From an uncultured Duncaniella sp. (GTDB lineage Bacteria; Bacteroidota; Bacteroidia; Bacteroidales; Muribaculaceae), in assembly GCA_910577255.1 (NCBI GenBank), contig CAJTMH010000001.1, positions 769,942 through 833,941 on the forward strand: a stretch of DNA of 64,000 nt, given 5' to 3'. The position numbers and the translations under genes are program-made. The notes beneath the pieces are model-generated. The model was not told the origin of the DNA and did not search any database. It saw nothing but the letters and a program-made list of their open reading frames with translations. Shown piece by piece: positions 17,595-26,494 of this stretch (position 1 is the stretch's first letter; every line of letters begins with the position of its first letter).

Positions 17595-20555
17595 TTAATA
17601 CCAGTTGACACCGTTGGCAAGCGATGAGCGCTTGTCGTATTTGAGGTCGGCAAGGAGCGACGACTTGACCGAGATGTGGAAGTTGTAGCTCTTGTAGGGC
17701 CCTACCGGGACGAAACTTGCCCTCATGGTGAAGCAGTGCATGTCGCGCGAGATGTTGCAGTTCATGTAGGCGAGCTTATGGGTGTCGAAGTTGTAGCTTG
17801 CGGAGAATCCGAAGTTCCAGTTGGCGGTGGGCCTGATGTTGCCCGAGAACGAGAGGTTCTGTGTGATCTTGCCTTTATACTCCATCTTGTCATAGTCAAA
17901 AGCTCCGTAGCCGTAGTTGACGGAATAGTTGAGGGTGAGATTCCATGGGACTGACCATTTCATGTAGCCGTCGTCGTTCATCTCCACGCCTGAGTTTTTC
18001 TTGTCGTTGGAACTTTTGCGTGTGGGGCTCTGATAGTCGGAGGTGGTGTCAGCGAAGTCCTGATCCTCGGTCTCGTTCTTTTTGCTTGAGGAGTTCTGGT
18101 TGGAATTCTCATTCTTACCTTTGCCGAAGAGGTTCTTGAAGGTGTCGTTGTTGAACGTATAGCTGAACGATGTGCCGGTGCTTGAGAGCTTGCCCCAACC
18201 TTTGCCCTGGGAGATGCGCAGTTTGTTGACGCGCACAGGGTTGCCGGCTGCGTTGAGGGCGTAGGTGTATACGTCCCAAGTGGCCGAGAGGTTGAGGTTG
18301 AAGTTCTTGACAAGTCGGAGCATTATCGAGGTGTTGAGGTTGGACCAATTCATCGAGTCGGCTGCGAAGTTGTAGCTCTGAGAGAGTGTCAGGTTCTCGA
18401 TGAGCGAGATTTTCTTCTCGCCGATCGAGTCGTTGTCGGAACGGACTTTCATCTCAAGGTTGTTGGCCAGTGAGACACTCAGCGCGCCTGTCTTGCCCTG
18501 CCCCGGGACTCCGAAGAGGGTGTTGGGGAAGTAGGAGTAGGTACGTGTCTGCATCTCGCCCTGCGCGTTGGGATACTGGTAGGAGCCGTAGTAACCGAAG
18601 AACGGTGCGCCGAAGTCAGGAGCGCCGGAGAAGGAGATGGTGGGGGTCATGACGTGGCGTATCATCTTCACCTTGTTGCCGAGGAAGGGAAGCGGACGGA
18701 AAAAGCCGTAAATCTTGGTGTCGAGCGCCACGGATGCCGAGAAGTCCCAGACGTTGTAGAAATTATAGGTGGTGTCGAGGACTTCGGCTGATGAGTTGGG
18801 GTCCCATTGACGACGCACCTTCGAGGTATACATTCGGTCGGTAAGGTTGACCGAGGGGGTCACGTTGAAGTATTTGAAGAGGTTGAAGGTGGCCGAGATG
18901 GGGACTGAGTGCTTCATGCCGTTACGCCAGTCCTTGATGAGGTTTTTCTTGAAGAATTCGTCCTGTTTCGAGGTGAGTGAGTTGTTGAACTGTCCCGAGT
19001 AGGAGAGTTTGATTTTCTCATACCATTTTTCCTCGCCCACGGCACGTTTGCGCTTGAAGGGGTAGACCTGCGACATGGTGAGGGTGAAGTTGGGGAACGA
19101 CACCGAGAGTGTGGAGTCCTGTGTGCGCTGCGAGACGCTGGCGGTGGTCGAGATTGACCACTTCGAGTTAGGGAAGCGGTAGGTCATGTTGACGGTACTG
19201 CTCTTGGTGTTCTCGGTGAACGCGTTGGAGTAGTAGGAGTTCAGGTCGTTGCGGGTGTAGCCGCTTGTGGTGAAGTTGACGCTCGCCGAGAGGCTCATGT
19301 TGGGGTTGGCCTTCGAGTCCTGGCTGTGTGACCAGAGTATCTGGAAGTTAGTCGACTTGGCGTAGTCGGGCATACCTTTGTCGCCGGTGATGGTCTTGAG
19401 GTATGAGAGGTTGAAATTGCCTGAATATTTGTAGCGCTTCACGTAGGCCGATGTGGCGCGGATGCCCCAGGAGCCCAGGGTGTAAATTTCGCCGGTGAGC
19501 GCGAGGTCGATATTGTCGTTTATGGCGAAGTAATAGCCGCCGTTGCTGAGGTAGTAGCCACGGTTGTAGTCATCGCCGAACGTGGGGAATATGATACCTG
19601 AAGAGTACTTTTCGGAGAAGGGGAAGTAGCCGAACGGCACGGCGAGAGGTAGCGGAAGGTCGGCGAGCACCATGTAGGCCGGACCTGACACCACGTCCTT
19701 GCCCGGGCGCACCTTGGCTTTGGTGAGCTGGAGGTAGAAGTGAGGGTGTTCGTGGTCGTCGCAGGTGGTGTAGCGGCCGTTCTGAACATAGAATGTGTTC
19801 TCGTCTATTTTCTTTGTCTGTCCGCCGGTGAGGTATCCTTCGCCCTGCTGGGTGATGACGTCGGTGATGTAGCCATACTCGGTCTTGAAGTTGTAACGCA
19901 TGGTCTTTGCCTCGTAGGTGGTTCCCTTGTCGTTGAAAATGGGACTTCCCATGAGCTCGCCGACGGAGTCGGTGGTGCCCACGGCATAGACTGTGCTGTT
20001 CTGGAGATTCATCTCGATCTCGTTGGCGTCAAGCTTGATGTCGCCATACTCCACCTGTCCCTCGCCATACATGTAGGCCATGTTGCGCCCCACAAGCACC
20101 ATCGAGTCCTTGGCCGAGAAGTCGACAGGGTTGTCGAGGTCCACCTTGGCGCGGACAATCTTGGAGCCTGCGGCAGCCGAAGGGGCTTCGATGCGGCGTC
20201 GGCTGAGACGGTTGCGGCGTGTGGAGTCGGGGGTTGCCGTGGCATGGGAGGATGCCGCAGCGAGCGTATCGGACGGAAGTTGCGGAATGGTGTCGGAATC
20301 GAGTGGTGTGACTACCGCGGCGGTGTCGGACGAGATGGCCGCGATGGTATCGGGGCCGGGAATGCCGACGGTGGTGTCGGGTGAGGCTACGGTGGCCGGG
20401 GCCGGTATCAGCAGCTCCACATCAGGCACGGTGTCGGGGTATTCGTCGACATTGAATGCGCCGTGGGTGGTGACAGGACGTGAGAATGCCCCTACCGAAA
20501 GGGCGCACAGCAGCACTAAGATGATAATATAGAGTTGAGACTGTCTCAAAGTCAA
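17595..20555 (-). CDS. lptD: LPS-assembly protein LptD (Bacteroidetes type)
   Basis: 986 residues. An N-terminal signal/anchor (about 6-25) is followed by a Pro/Thr/Ala/Asp-rich stretch, then an OstA/LptA-like beta-jellyroll (about 130-270; e.g. EGQVEYGDIKLDANEIEMNL) and a large barrel to the C-terminus. Barrel signatures include VPFGYFPFSEKYSSGIIFPT and the many aromatic strand ends. LptD with LptE inserts lipopolysaccharide into the outer leaflet of the outer membrane. The protein is longer than E. coli LptD and carries acidic/Asn-rich barrel loops (e.g. NENSNQNSSSKKNETEDQDF), as is usual in this phylum. It has its own promoter and terminator. Confidence 0.88.
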   Translation of the reverse strand: MTLRQSQLYIIILVLLCALSVGAFSRPVTTHGAFNVDEYPDTVPDVELLIPAPATVASPDTTVGIPGPDTIAAISSDTAAVVTPLDSDTIPQLPSDTLAAASSHATATPDSTRRNRLSRRRIEAPSAAAGSKIVRAKVDLDNPVDFSAKDSMVLVGRNMAYMYGEGQVEYGDIKLDANEIEMNLQNSTVYAVGTTDSVGELMGSPIFNDKGTTYEAKTMRYNFKTEYGYITDVITQQGEGYLTGGQTKKIDENTFYVQNGRYTTCDDHEHPHFYLQLTKAKVRPGKDVVSGPAYMVLADLPLPLAVPFGYFPFSEKYSSGIIFPTFGDDYNRGYYLSNGGYYFAINDNIDLALTGEIYTLGSWGIRATSAYVKRYKYSGNFNLSYLKTITGDKGMPDYAKSTNFQILWSHSQDSKANPNMSLSASVNFTTSGYTRNDLNSYYSNAFTENTKSSTVNMTYRFPNSKWSISTTASVSQRTQDSTLSVSFPNFTLTMSQVYPFKRKRAVGEEKWYEKIKLSYSGQFNNSLTSKQDEFFKKNLIKDWRNGMKHSVPISATFNLFKYFNVTPSVNLTDRMYTSKVRRQWDPNSSAEVLDTTYNFYNVWDFSASVALDTKIYGFFRPLPFLGNKVKMIRHVMTPTISFSGAPDFGAPFFGYYGSYQYPNAQGEMQTRTYSYFPNTLFGVPGQGKTGALSVSLANNLEMKVRSDNDSIGEKKISLIENLTLSQSYNFAADSMNWSNLNTSIMLRLVKNFNLNLSATWDVYTYALNAAGNPVRVNKLRISQGKGWGKLSSTGTSFSYTFNNDTFKNLFGKGKNENSNQNSSSKKNETEDQDFADTTSDYQSPTRKSSNDKKNSGVEMNDDGYMKWSVPWNLTLNYSVNYGYGAFDYDKMEYKGKITQNLSFSGNIRPTANWNFGFSASYNFDTHKLAYMNCNISRDMHCFTMRASFVPVGPYKSYNFHISVKSSLLADLKYDKRSSLANGVNWY

Positions 20556-20640
20556 GTGTCGGATTAATTCACTGAGGTGGCCGGCAGTTGTGATGCTGGG
20601 TGAATGGACCTTATGCCTATTGCCGGTCGGAAAAACTCTG

Positions 20641-20671
20641 CAAAGATACTACATTCTCCCCAATTGACCAA
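20641..20671 (-). promoter_or_regulatory. Promoter of lptD
   Basis: Minus strand TTG (20671-20669), 20 bases, TATCTTTG (20648-20641), about 85 bases before the lptD start codon. Confidence 0.6.
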
Positions 20672-20719
20672 TAGCTGTAATATTTCTAAATGTTAAAGAT
20701 AGATGCCCTGCGCCACATA

Positions 20720-20766
20720 GATTATATATCCCTCTCCCTCCCGGATTATATATCCCTCTCCCTCCC
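20720..20766. repeat. Tandem 23-bp direct repeat
   Basis: The 23-mer beginning GATTATATATCCCTCT and ending CCCTCCC occurs at 20720-20742 and identically at 20744-20766, one base apart. It lies upstream of the DMT transporter gene and on the far side of the lptD promoter. Confidence 0.85.
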
Positions 20767-20817
20767 GCCGGCGCACCGGCATGTGAACCTCGGGCACCCC
20801 GGGGCGTTATTGATAGT

Positions 20818-21771
20818 ATGAACACTCCTAATCCCAATACTACCCCTGGGCCCGGCAGGGACAGGATCCCGGCAGGGCAGATGCTCAAGGGGAACCTTTT
20901 CATCCTGATAGCCACCATCTTCTTCGGTGTCAACATCCCTGTGGTGAAGCTGCTGCTGCCTGAGTGGATGACGGCGATGGACCTGACGGTGTTCAGGCTC
21001 ATGGGGGGCTGCCTGCTGATGTGGATAGCCTCGATGTGTGTGCCCACTCAGCGCATCAGGCGGTGCGACTGGCTCAGTATAGTGAGCGGAGGTGCCCTCG
21101 GCATCTTCTCGTTCATCTTCCTCTTCAACATAGCCCTCCACTACGGCGACCCTATCGACGTGTCGATCATCATGACGTTGCCTCCGGTGTTTGTCATCCT
21201 CATAGGCATACTCTTCCAGCACAAGCACACCTCGTGGCTCGAGATCGGAGGTGTGGCCGTGGCCTTCGCGGGGGCATTCCTCGTGATAGTCACGCAACAC
21301 GCAGCGGCACATGCCACCGACAAGCTGCTGGGCGACCTCTTCGCGCTGGCGAGCACGCTGTGCTATGCCTTCTATCTCGTGGTGATAGAGAAGCCGTCAC
21401 ACACCTACCGGCCGCTGTCGCTGCTGCGGTGGGTGTTCCTGTTCGCGTCAATCCCTGCACTGTTGCTGTTGCCCAAGTTCCCCGGGGCGCCCATATTTCA
21501 CCACGCCGCATTCGAGCCGTGGGCACTTGTGGGATTCATTGTGCTGTGTCCGACGTTCCTCGCTTATCTGCTCCTCTCGCCCGCCACGAAGCTCATAGGG
21601 AGCGAACTTGTGTCGCTCTACCAGTATCTTGTCCCTGTGGTGGCCATCATAGCCTCGATGCTGATGCACCTGGCCGTGCTCCACTGGGTCCAGGTGGTGG
21701 CCATAGTGATAATAGTGGGTGGAATGGTGATGACCAACGTGGCCAAGCGCCGCGAGGCCAGGCAGGGCTGA
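20818..21771 (+). CDS. EamA/DMT-family transporter
   Basis: 317 residues with ten membrane spans in two five-span halves, each an EamA domain (first from about 24, second from about 165). Landmarks: FFGVNIPVVKLLL in span 1, FNIALHYGDPIDVSIIMTLP in the first half and LISPATKLIG-like LLSPATKLIGSELVSLYQYL in the second. Family members export amino acids, purines or other metabolites; no substrate can be inferred. The ATG at 20818 gives a soluble Pro/Asn-rich leader; Met22 (20881) is an alternative start. It faces away from lptD and precedes an Lrp-type regulator, which suggests (but does not show) amino-acid export. Confidence 0.85.
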   Translation: MNTPNPNTTPGPGRDRIPAGQMLKGNLFILIATIFFGVNIPVVKLLLPEWMTAMDLTVFRLMGGCLLMWIASMCVPTQRIRRCDWLSIVSGGALGIFSFIFLFNIALHYGDPIDVSIIMTLPPVFVILIGILFQHKHTSWLEIGGVAVAFAGAFLVIVTQHAAAHATDKLLGDLFALASTLCYAFYLVVIEKPSHTYRPLSLLRWVFLFASIPALLLLPKFPGAPIFHHAAFEPWALVGFIVLCPTFLAYLLLSPATKLIGSELVSLYQYLVPVVAIIASMLMHLAVLHWVQVVAIVIIVGGMVMTNVAKRREARQG

Positions 21772-21875
21772 CGCCACCGCTTGACGACCTGAGCGAAGTG
21801 ACCGCCAAAAGGCCGGGATTCATGAATATTTGTTATTAAAAGGGCAGAAATTGTGAATATTTGAATATAATTTGT

Positions 21876-21883
21876 TAATTTTG
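21876..21883 (+). promoter_or_regulatory. -7 element before the Lrp-family gene
   Basis: TAATTTTG, with a TTG 22 bases upstream (21851-21853). It lies 64 bases before the start codon. Confidence 0.45.
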
Positions 21884-21947
21884 CAAAGCAAAAGTAAGTT
21901 TTTGCCCCTCATGTAACAGTTCACACACTATAGTTCATAGAAATCTA

Positions 21948-22418
21948 ATGTCACGTCAACACTTTGATTCTCTGGATTTTAAAATCCTGGAGATGCTCTC
22001 AAGCAACGCCCGAAAGCCTTTCCTCGAAATAGCCCGCGAGACCAACGTCTCGGGAGCTGCCATCCATCAGCGCATACAGAAGCTCACAGCTTCCGGAATC
22101 ATCAGAGGGTTCGAGTCGATGATTGACCCGGCCGCCGTAGGTTACGAGACGTGTGCCTACATCGGTTTCATCCTGAACGACCCCACCAAGTTCGACGAGG
22201 TGGTCAAGCGCCTGCGCGAGATTCCCGAGGTGGTGGAATGCCACTTCACAACCGGCACATACGACATCTTCGCCAAGATATTCGCCAGGAACAACGCCCA
22301 TCTCCTCGAGGTGATCCACAAGAAACTAAGCCTCGGACTGGGCCGCACCGAGTCGCTCATCTCATTCAAAGAGGTGTTCAAGCGCCCCATCCCCATCCTG
22401 GCCGAGAACATGGACTGA
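21948..22418 (+). CDS. Lrp/AsnC-family transcriptional regulator
   Basis: 156 residues. N-terminal winged helix-turn-helix (about 6-60): DFKILEMLSSNARKPFLEIA and the recognition region GAAIHQRIQKLTASGIIRGF. The C-terminal RAM/ActR effector domain (about 68-150) contains EVVECHFTTGTYDIFAKIFA, the usual strand-turn of the ligand site. Such proteins form octamer-like discs and respond to amino acids or related metabolites. It lies 176 bases after a DMT exporter and 58 bases before mtaB. Target genes are unknown; the upstream exporter is a natural guess. Confidence 0.93.
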   Translation: MSRQHFDSLDFKILEMLSSNARKPFLEIARETNVSGAAIHQRIQKLTASGIIRGFESMIDPAAVGYETCAYIGFILNDPTKFDEVVKRLREIPEVVECHFTTGTYDIFAKIFARNNAHLLEVIHKKLSLGLGRTESLISFKEVFKRPIPILAENMD

Positions 22419-22476
22419 CCTGCGGCAGGTAACGCATCAGTCGCCCCACAACATCCACCGTTACCCCACATCCACA

Positions 22477-23802
22477 TTGATAGACAAAGAGACATTCGGC
22501 AACCGCAGCGCACTGTTCCACACCTTCGGGTGCAAGCTGAACTTCGCTGAGACCTCCACCGTGGCGCAACTGTTTGCCTCGCAAGGCATACAGCGCGTAC
22601 AGGAAGGGGACACCCCCGACTATATCGTCATCAACAGCTGCAGCGTCACAGAGTTTGCCGACAAGAAGTGCCGCCAGGCCATCCGCTCGTTCGCACGCCG
22701 CTATCCCGAAGCCAAAATCATAGTCACCGGCTGCTACGCCCAGCTCAAACCCGACGAGATCACCCCGCTGCCCGGAGTGACCATCGTGGCCGGCAACGAC
22801 CGCAAGCTACTGCTGGCCGAATACCTCGCCGCCGAGGAGAGGGAAGCCTCAGGCGCATCCGCCACCTACGTCACCCCGGCCAAGGATATACGCAGCTTCT
22901 CACCATCCTGCTCACGCGGAGACCGCACACGCTACTTCCTCAAGGTGCAGGACGGCTGCGACTACTACTGCTCCTACTGCACCATCCCCATGGCCCGCGG
23001 ACGCAGCCGCTCAGGCTCCGTGGCCGAGATAGTGGAACAGGCCCGGCAGGTGGCCGCCGAAGGGGGCAAGGAGATAGTGATAACCGGAGTCAACATCGGC
23101 GACTTCGGCAAAGGCTCGGATGAGACGTTCCTTGACCTATGCCGGAGCCTCGACACCGTAGAGGGGATAGAGCGCTACCGCATATCCTCCATTGAGCCCA
23201 ACCTGCTCACCGACGAGACCATCGAGTTCGTGGCCTCATCGCGCCGCTTCATGCCCCACTTCCATATCCCGCTCCAGAGCGGCTCCGACGAGGTGCTGAA
23301 GCTGATGCGCCGACGCTATGACACGGCCCTATTCCGCCACAAGATAGAGCGCATAAGAGCCGTGATGCCCGACGCCTTCATCGGGGTCGACCTCATAGTG
23401 GGAGCCCGAGGCGAGACCCTCGAGCGATTCGAGGAGTCGAAACGGTTTGTCGAGTCGCTTGACATATCGCGCCTCCACGTATTCACCTACAGCGAACGCC
23501 CCGGCACACGTGCCCTCGACATCGACATAGCCGTCAGCCCCGAGGAGAAACACCGACGCACACGCCAGATGCTCAGGGTGTCAGAGAAGAAACTGCGCGA
23601 CTTCACAGCCCGCTTCATCGGCTCGCAACGCCCCGTCCTGGCAGAGCATCCGCGCCACGACGGCTCGATGGCCGGATTTACCGACAATTACCTCAGGGTC
23701 AACTTCGCCCCGCGGCCCGAACTGGCCAACACGGTGGTGCCGGTGAAGCTCACCGCCATCAGCGACATCGGCGAAGAGTCGGACGGAGAGGTGATGATAT
23801 GA
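22477..23802 (+). CDS. mtaB: tRNA t6A methylthiotransferase MtaB
   Basis: 441 residues, three-domain radical SAM enzyme: N-terminal UPF0004 domain (about 12-120, TFGCKLNFAETS, with further Cys in NSCSVT and TGCYAQ for the second iron-sulfur cluster), radical SAM core with CDYYCSYC (Cys161, Cys165, Cys168) and a C-terminal TRAM domain (about 372-441). It adds the methylthio group to t6A37 in tRNAs reading ANN codons. TFGCKLN rather than the MiaB/RimO version marks the MtaB branch. The start codon is TTG at 22477, chosen because it gives the family's normal N-terminus MIDK; no ATG lies close enough. A glycosyltransferase gene follows after 25 bases. Confidence 0.92.
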   Translation: MIDKETFGNRSALFHTFGCKLNFAETSTVAQLFASQGIQRVQEGDTPDYIVINSCSVTEFADKKCRQAIRSFARRYPEAKIIVTGCYAQLKPDEITPLPGVTIVAGNDRKLLLAEYLAAEEREASGASATYVTPAKDIRSFSPSCSRGDRTRYFLKVQDGCDYYCSYCTIPMARGRSRSGSVAEIVEQARQVAAEGGKEIVITGVNIGDFGKGSDETFLDLCRSLDTVEGIERYRISSIEPNLLTDETIEFVASSRRFMPHFHIPLQSGSDEVLKLMRRRYDTALFRHKIERIRAVMPDAFIGVDLIVGARGETLERFEESKRFVESLDISRLHVFTYSERPGTRALDIDIAVSPEEKHRRTRQMLRVSEKKLRDFTARFIGSQRPVLAEHPRHDGSMAGFTDNYLRVNFAPRPELANTVVPVKLTAISDIGEESDGEVMI

Positions 23803-23827
23803 ATCCACACACCCACGCCCCCTTGCA

Positions 23828-24829
23828 ATGAAACAGGTAGCTGTAATAATCCTCAACTGGAACGGCGAGAAGCTGCTGCGCGAGTATCTACCCTCGGTGG
23901 TGGAGCATACCCCAGCTCTTCTGGCCGACGTGATAGTGGCCGACAACGGCTCGACCGACGGCTCCGTGGAGCTGCTGCGCAGCCAGTTCCCGACGGTGAA
24001 AATCATGGAGCTGGGTGAGAACCACGGATTCGCCCAGGGCTACAACCTCGCCATAGAGCGTGTGGCCGACACGTATAAATACACCGTCCTGCTCAACTCC
24101 GACGTGCGCGTCGACGACGACTGGCTCACCCCGCTCCACAGCTTCATGGAAGCCAATCCCAACGCCGGAGGAGCGCAGCCAAAGATACTTTCGGCCACAG
24201 AGCCGGAGCGATTTGAGTATGCCGGAGCCGCCGGCGGATTCATCGACGCCAACGGATATCCCTACTGCCGCGGACGCATATTCGACACCGTGGAGACCGA
24301 CAACGGCCAGTATGACACCCCTCAGAAGGTGTTCTGGGCAAGCGGTGCCGCACTCATGGTGCTCAACTCGGCCTATATCGAGGCTGGAGGGCTCGACAAG
24401 GAGTTCTTCGCCCACATGGAAGAGATTGACCTGTGTTGGCGCATCCAGTTGCAGGGACGCGAGATATGGGCCGTCCCCGCATCCCACGTCTACCACCTCG
24501 GCGGAGGATCACTGCCCGCTTCCAACCCCAGGAAGACCTATCTGAACTTCCGCAACAACCTCCTGATGCTCCACAAAAACCTACCCTCGTCCACCCGCGC
24601 AGCCACCCTGCTCCGGCGCCGTCTGCTCGACACGATAGCATGGGCAAAATATGTGGTGACAGGCGATTTCGCCAACGCGGCCGCCATCTTCAGGGCCCAC
24701 CGCGACTTCTCGCGCATGCGCACAGCTTACAGTGTCCATCCCAAGATTGACCTCCTGCACGGACGAAACAACATCCTTTTTGACTACTATATCCGCGCAC
24801 GCCGGGTGTACTCCTCTCTGCAGAATTAA
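23828..24829 (+). CDS. Glycosyltransferase family 2 (rhamnosyltransferase-like)
   Basis: 333 residues with a GT-A fold: VIILNWNGEKLL at the start, the nucleotide-binding VVADNGSTDGSVELL, LLNSDVRVDDDWL as the metal-binding acidic site, and MEEIDLCWRIQLQGRE as the acceptor/catalytic region, followed by an HLGGGS element. These are hallmarks of rhamnosyl- and similar transferases working on cell-surface polysaccharides. The C-terminal part (about 240-333) is basic and may associate with the membrane. It probably shares a transcript with mtaB (25-base gap). Donor and acceptor sugars cannot be told. Confidence 0.88.
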   Translation: MKQVAVIILNWNGEKLLREYLPSVVEHTPALLADVIVADNGSTDGSVELLRSQFPTVKIMELGENHGFAQGYNLAIERVADTYKYTVLLNSDVRVDDDWLTPLHSFMEANPNAGGAQPKILSATEPERFEYAGAAGGFIDANGYPYCRGRIFDTVETDNGQYDTPQKVFWASGAALMVLNSAYIEAGGLDKEFFAHMEEIDLCWRIQLQGREIWAVPASHVYHLGGGSLPASNPRKTYLNFRNNLLMLHKNLPSSTRAATLLRRRLLDTIAWAKYVVTGDFANAAAIFRAHRDFSRMRTAYSVHPKIDLLHGRNNILFDYYIRARRVYSSLQN

Positions 24830-24865
24830 TCTCTCATTTGCCATAGCCTTACCGTAGGATTCATT

Positions 24866-24955
24866 GTCTCATGTCTCATAATGAGACAAAATGAGACAAA
24901 ATGAGACAAATGAGACAAATGAGACAAATGAGACAAATGAGACAAATGAGACAAA
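24866..24955. repeat. TGAGACAAA tandem array A
   Basis: Two inverted units (GTCTCAT at 24866-24872 and 24873-24879), then three 10-base units ATGAGACAAA (24881-24910), then five perfect 9-base units TGAGACAAA (24911-24955). The inversion makes a palindrome in the middle. The array touches the surE 3' hairpin at 24954. Confidence 0.9.
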
Positions 24956-25060
24956 CGCCCCGAAGAGGATGTATAACCTCCGCGGGGCGTTAATATATTC
25001 TTTGATTTTGGCGTTGATTTCTTCTTCTAATGTAAGATGCTTATCCGCAGGGCTCTGCAT
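24869..25060 (-). CDS. Doubtful 63-residue frame coupled to surE
   Basis: The ATG overlaps the surE stop codon (TGATG). The protein begins with a charged helix (LTLEEEINAKIKEYINAP) and continues into a hydrophobic stretch made of repeated Phe-Val-Ser, which is simply the 9-bp array read in this frame. A strong terminator hairpin (24954-24991) lies inside it, so most of it would rarely be transcribed. Either a translated tail that evolved through a microsatellite or a chance frame; the second is more likely. Confidence 0.2.
   Translation of the reverse strand: MQSPADKHLTLEEEINAKIKEYINAPRRLYILFGAFVSFVSFVSFVSFVSFVSFCLILSHYET
24954..24991. terminator. 3' hairpin after surE
   Basis: AACGCCCCG (24954-24962) pairs with CGGGGCGTT (24983-24991), with an inner GAGG/CCTC pairing. 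On the minus strand it is followed by a T-rich run (GTTTGTCTCATTTG). It could also end the plus-strand glycosyltransferase transcript. Confidence 0.7.
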
Positions 25061-25836
25061 CAGCTCTTCTGCCCGAGGATTTCAGCAACGGCAGCTATGC
25101 GGTCGGCAGCAGTCTGATCGGGGCGTATAGGCACCACTGAGCCGTAGCCTCGCGCGAGCCAGTACTCGTCAGTGTCGGGATTGTCAGGTTCGTCGTTGTG
25201 AAACTTACCTGTGAGCCAATAGAAAGGTGTGCCGTGGGGAGTGGCATAATCGGCATACTCCTCTGTCCAGTTCCCTTTGGCCGCCCTCACCACTTTCAGT
25301 CCGAGAGGGGTGCAGTGGGCAGGGAAATTTACGTTGAGGCATATCCCCGAGGGAAGCCCTCCGGCCATCACACGGCGGGTGATGTCGAGGATAAAAGTGG
25401 ATAGCGGTTCGAAATCGGCCATCGGCGAATGGTCGAGGATGGAATAGCCTATTGACGAGATTCCGAGTATACATCCCTCCATGGCAGCCCCCATGGTGCC
25501 TGAGTAGATGTTGTTGACAGCGGCATTGGAGCCATGGTTGATGCCTGAGAGCAGAAGGTCGGGCTTGCGGTCGAGAATGGCATGCATGGCGAGTTTCACA
25601 CAATCCACAGGAGTGCCTGTGACGCTGTAGACCGGCGCACCCTCCATCTCGCCCCTGGTCTTTATCTCAAGGGGTGCGTTGGGTGTAAGGGCCGAAGATT
25701 TGGCCGACTGAGGTGTGTCGGGAGCCACCACGACGACATCGCCGAGGGTCACTGCCAGCGAGGTGAGATGATGCAGGCCACGTGCCCTGAAGCCGTCATC
25801 GTTAGTGATGAGTATGAGCGGACGTTTCGATTCCAT
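25060..25836 (-). CDS. surE: 5'/3'-nucleotidase SurE
   Basis: 258 residues, full length for the family. Metal ligands are visible: the N-terminal ITNDDG with Asp13 and Asp14, Ser44 in TPQSAKSSALT, and Asn100 in SGINHGSN. The family motif GTPVDCVK is at 74-81 and NIYSGTMGAAMEG follows the Asn ligand. SurE removes phosphate from nucleoside monophosphates in the cytoplasm and is linked to survival in stationary phase. A TAAATTTG element on the minus strand (25881-25874) lies about 38 bases before the ATG. It is divergent from the DUF4293 gene. Confidence 0.95.
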   Translation of the reverse strand: MESKRPLILITNDDGFRARGLHHLTSLAVTLGDVVVVAPDTPQSAKSSALTPNAPLEIKTRGEMEGAPVYSVTGTPVDCVKLAMHAILDRKPDLLLSGINHGSNAAVNNIYSGTMGAAMEGCILGISSIGYSILDHSPMADFEPLSTFILDITRRVMAGGLPSGICLNVNFPAHCTPLGLKVVRAAKGNWTEEYADYATPHGTPFYWLTGKFHNDEPDNPDTDEYWLARGYGSVVPIRPDQTAADRIAAVAEILGQKS

Positions 25837-25975
25837 AGGCTATCTATAGAGGGTGATTTCGTTGAATTTTCCACAAATTTACAACAAAATAGCAACTAAA
25901 TACCCTCCCGGTTGTTAAATTTTTAGTACTTTTGACAATTAATTACGTTTCACGAACTAAAAATCATAATAGATC

Positions 25976-26410
25976 ATGCAGATTCAACGTATCCAGACAG
26001 TCTACATCTTCTTCGCCCTCGTAGCTATGGCCATTTTCATCGTAGTGCCTTATGGCGAAGTCGATTTCCTTGACAATGAGCCTATTGTCACCCAGCAGCT
26101 CTTCACCATGACAGAGTATGGTATCCTCATCCCGGCAGGAGCCACAGTGTTGCTGTTGCTTGCCGACATCTTCTTCTACCGCAACCTCGCGCTACAGCGT
26201 AAAGTGCTGGTGATATCGCTGATGCTCACCTTATGCTGCATAGCCGTGGTGTGCTTCACACTCTTCAAGCAAGCCGAGTCGGAAGGCCTTGAGGCTCGTT
26301 TCTCAGTATGGGATATCCTGCTACCCATTGCAGCGATATTCGAGATAATGGGTACAGCAGCCATAGGCAAGGATATCAAGCTGCTCAACTCCTACAATCG
26401 TCTGCGCTGA
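25976..26410 (+). CDS. DUF4293 membrane protein
   Basis: 144 residues with four membrane spans (about 8-25, 48-68, 76-97, 112-130). The start MQIQRIQTVYIF and the ending DIKLLNSYNRLR are features of the Bacteroidetes-only DUF4293 family. Its role is unknown. A TACTTTTG element (25927-25934) lies 41 bases upstream as a likely -7 box; the gene is divergent from surE. A 10-bp hairpin follows at 26449-26494. Confidence 0.85.
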   Translation: MQIQRIQTVYIFFALVAMAIFIVVPYGEVDFLDNEPIVTQQLFTMTEYGILIPAGATVLLLLADIFFYRNLALQRKVLVISLMLTLCCIAVVCFTLFKQAESEGLEARFSVWDILLPIAAIFEIMGTAAIGKDIKLLNSYNRLR

Positions 26411-26448
26411 CCCTGCAAGCAGGTCTTAGCCTGACAGACATATACTTT

Positions 26449-26494
26449 GCTGACACCTGTCCCGCCGCCTTGTGTGCGTGGATTAGGTGTCAGC
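26449..26494 (+). terminator. Possible terminator after the DUF4293 gene
   Basis: GCTGACACCT (26449-26458) and its complement (26485-26494) form a 10-bp stem with a 26-base loop, without a clear U-tract. Confidence 0.4.

Noticed and set aside
19740..20384. Long plus-strand frame opposite lptD
   Set aside because: Antisense shadow of the Pro/Thr/Ala-rich start of lptD; composition is biased and there is no domain.
24866..24955. CRISPR-like array
   Set aside because: The units are 9-10 bases with no unique spacers, and no cas genes are near; it is a short tandem repeat.
24891..25130. Plus-strand frame with Glu-Thr-Asn repeats
   Set aside because: The repeat is the 9-bp array read in frame, and the remainder runs antisense through the surE hairpin and surE itself.
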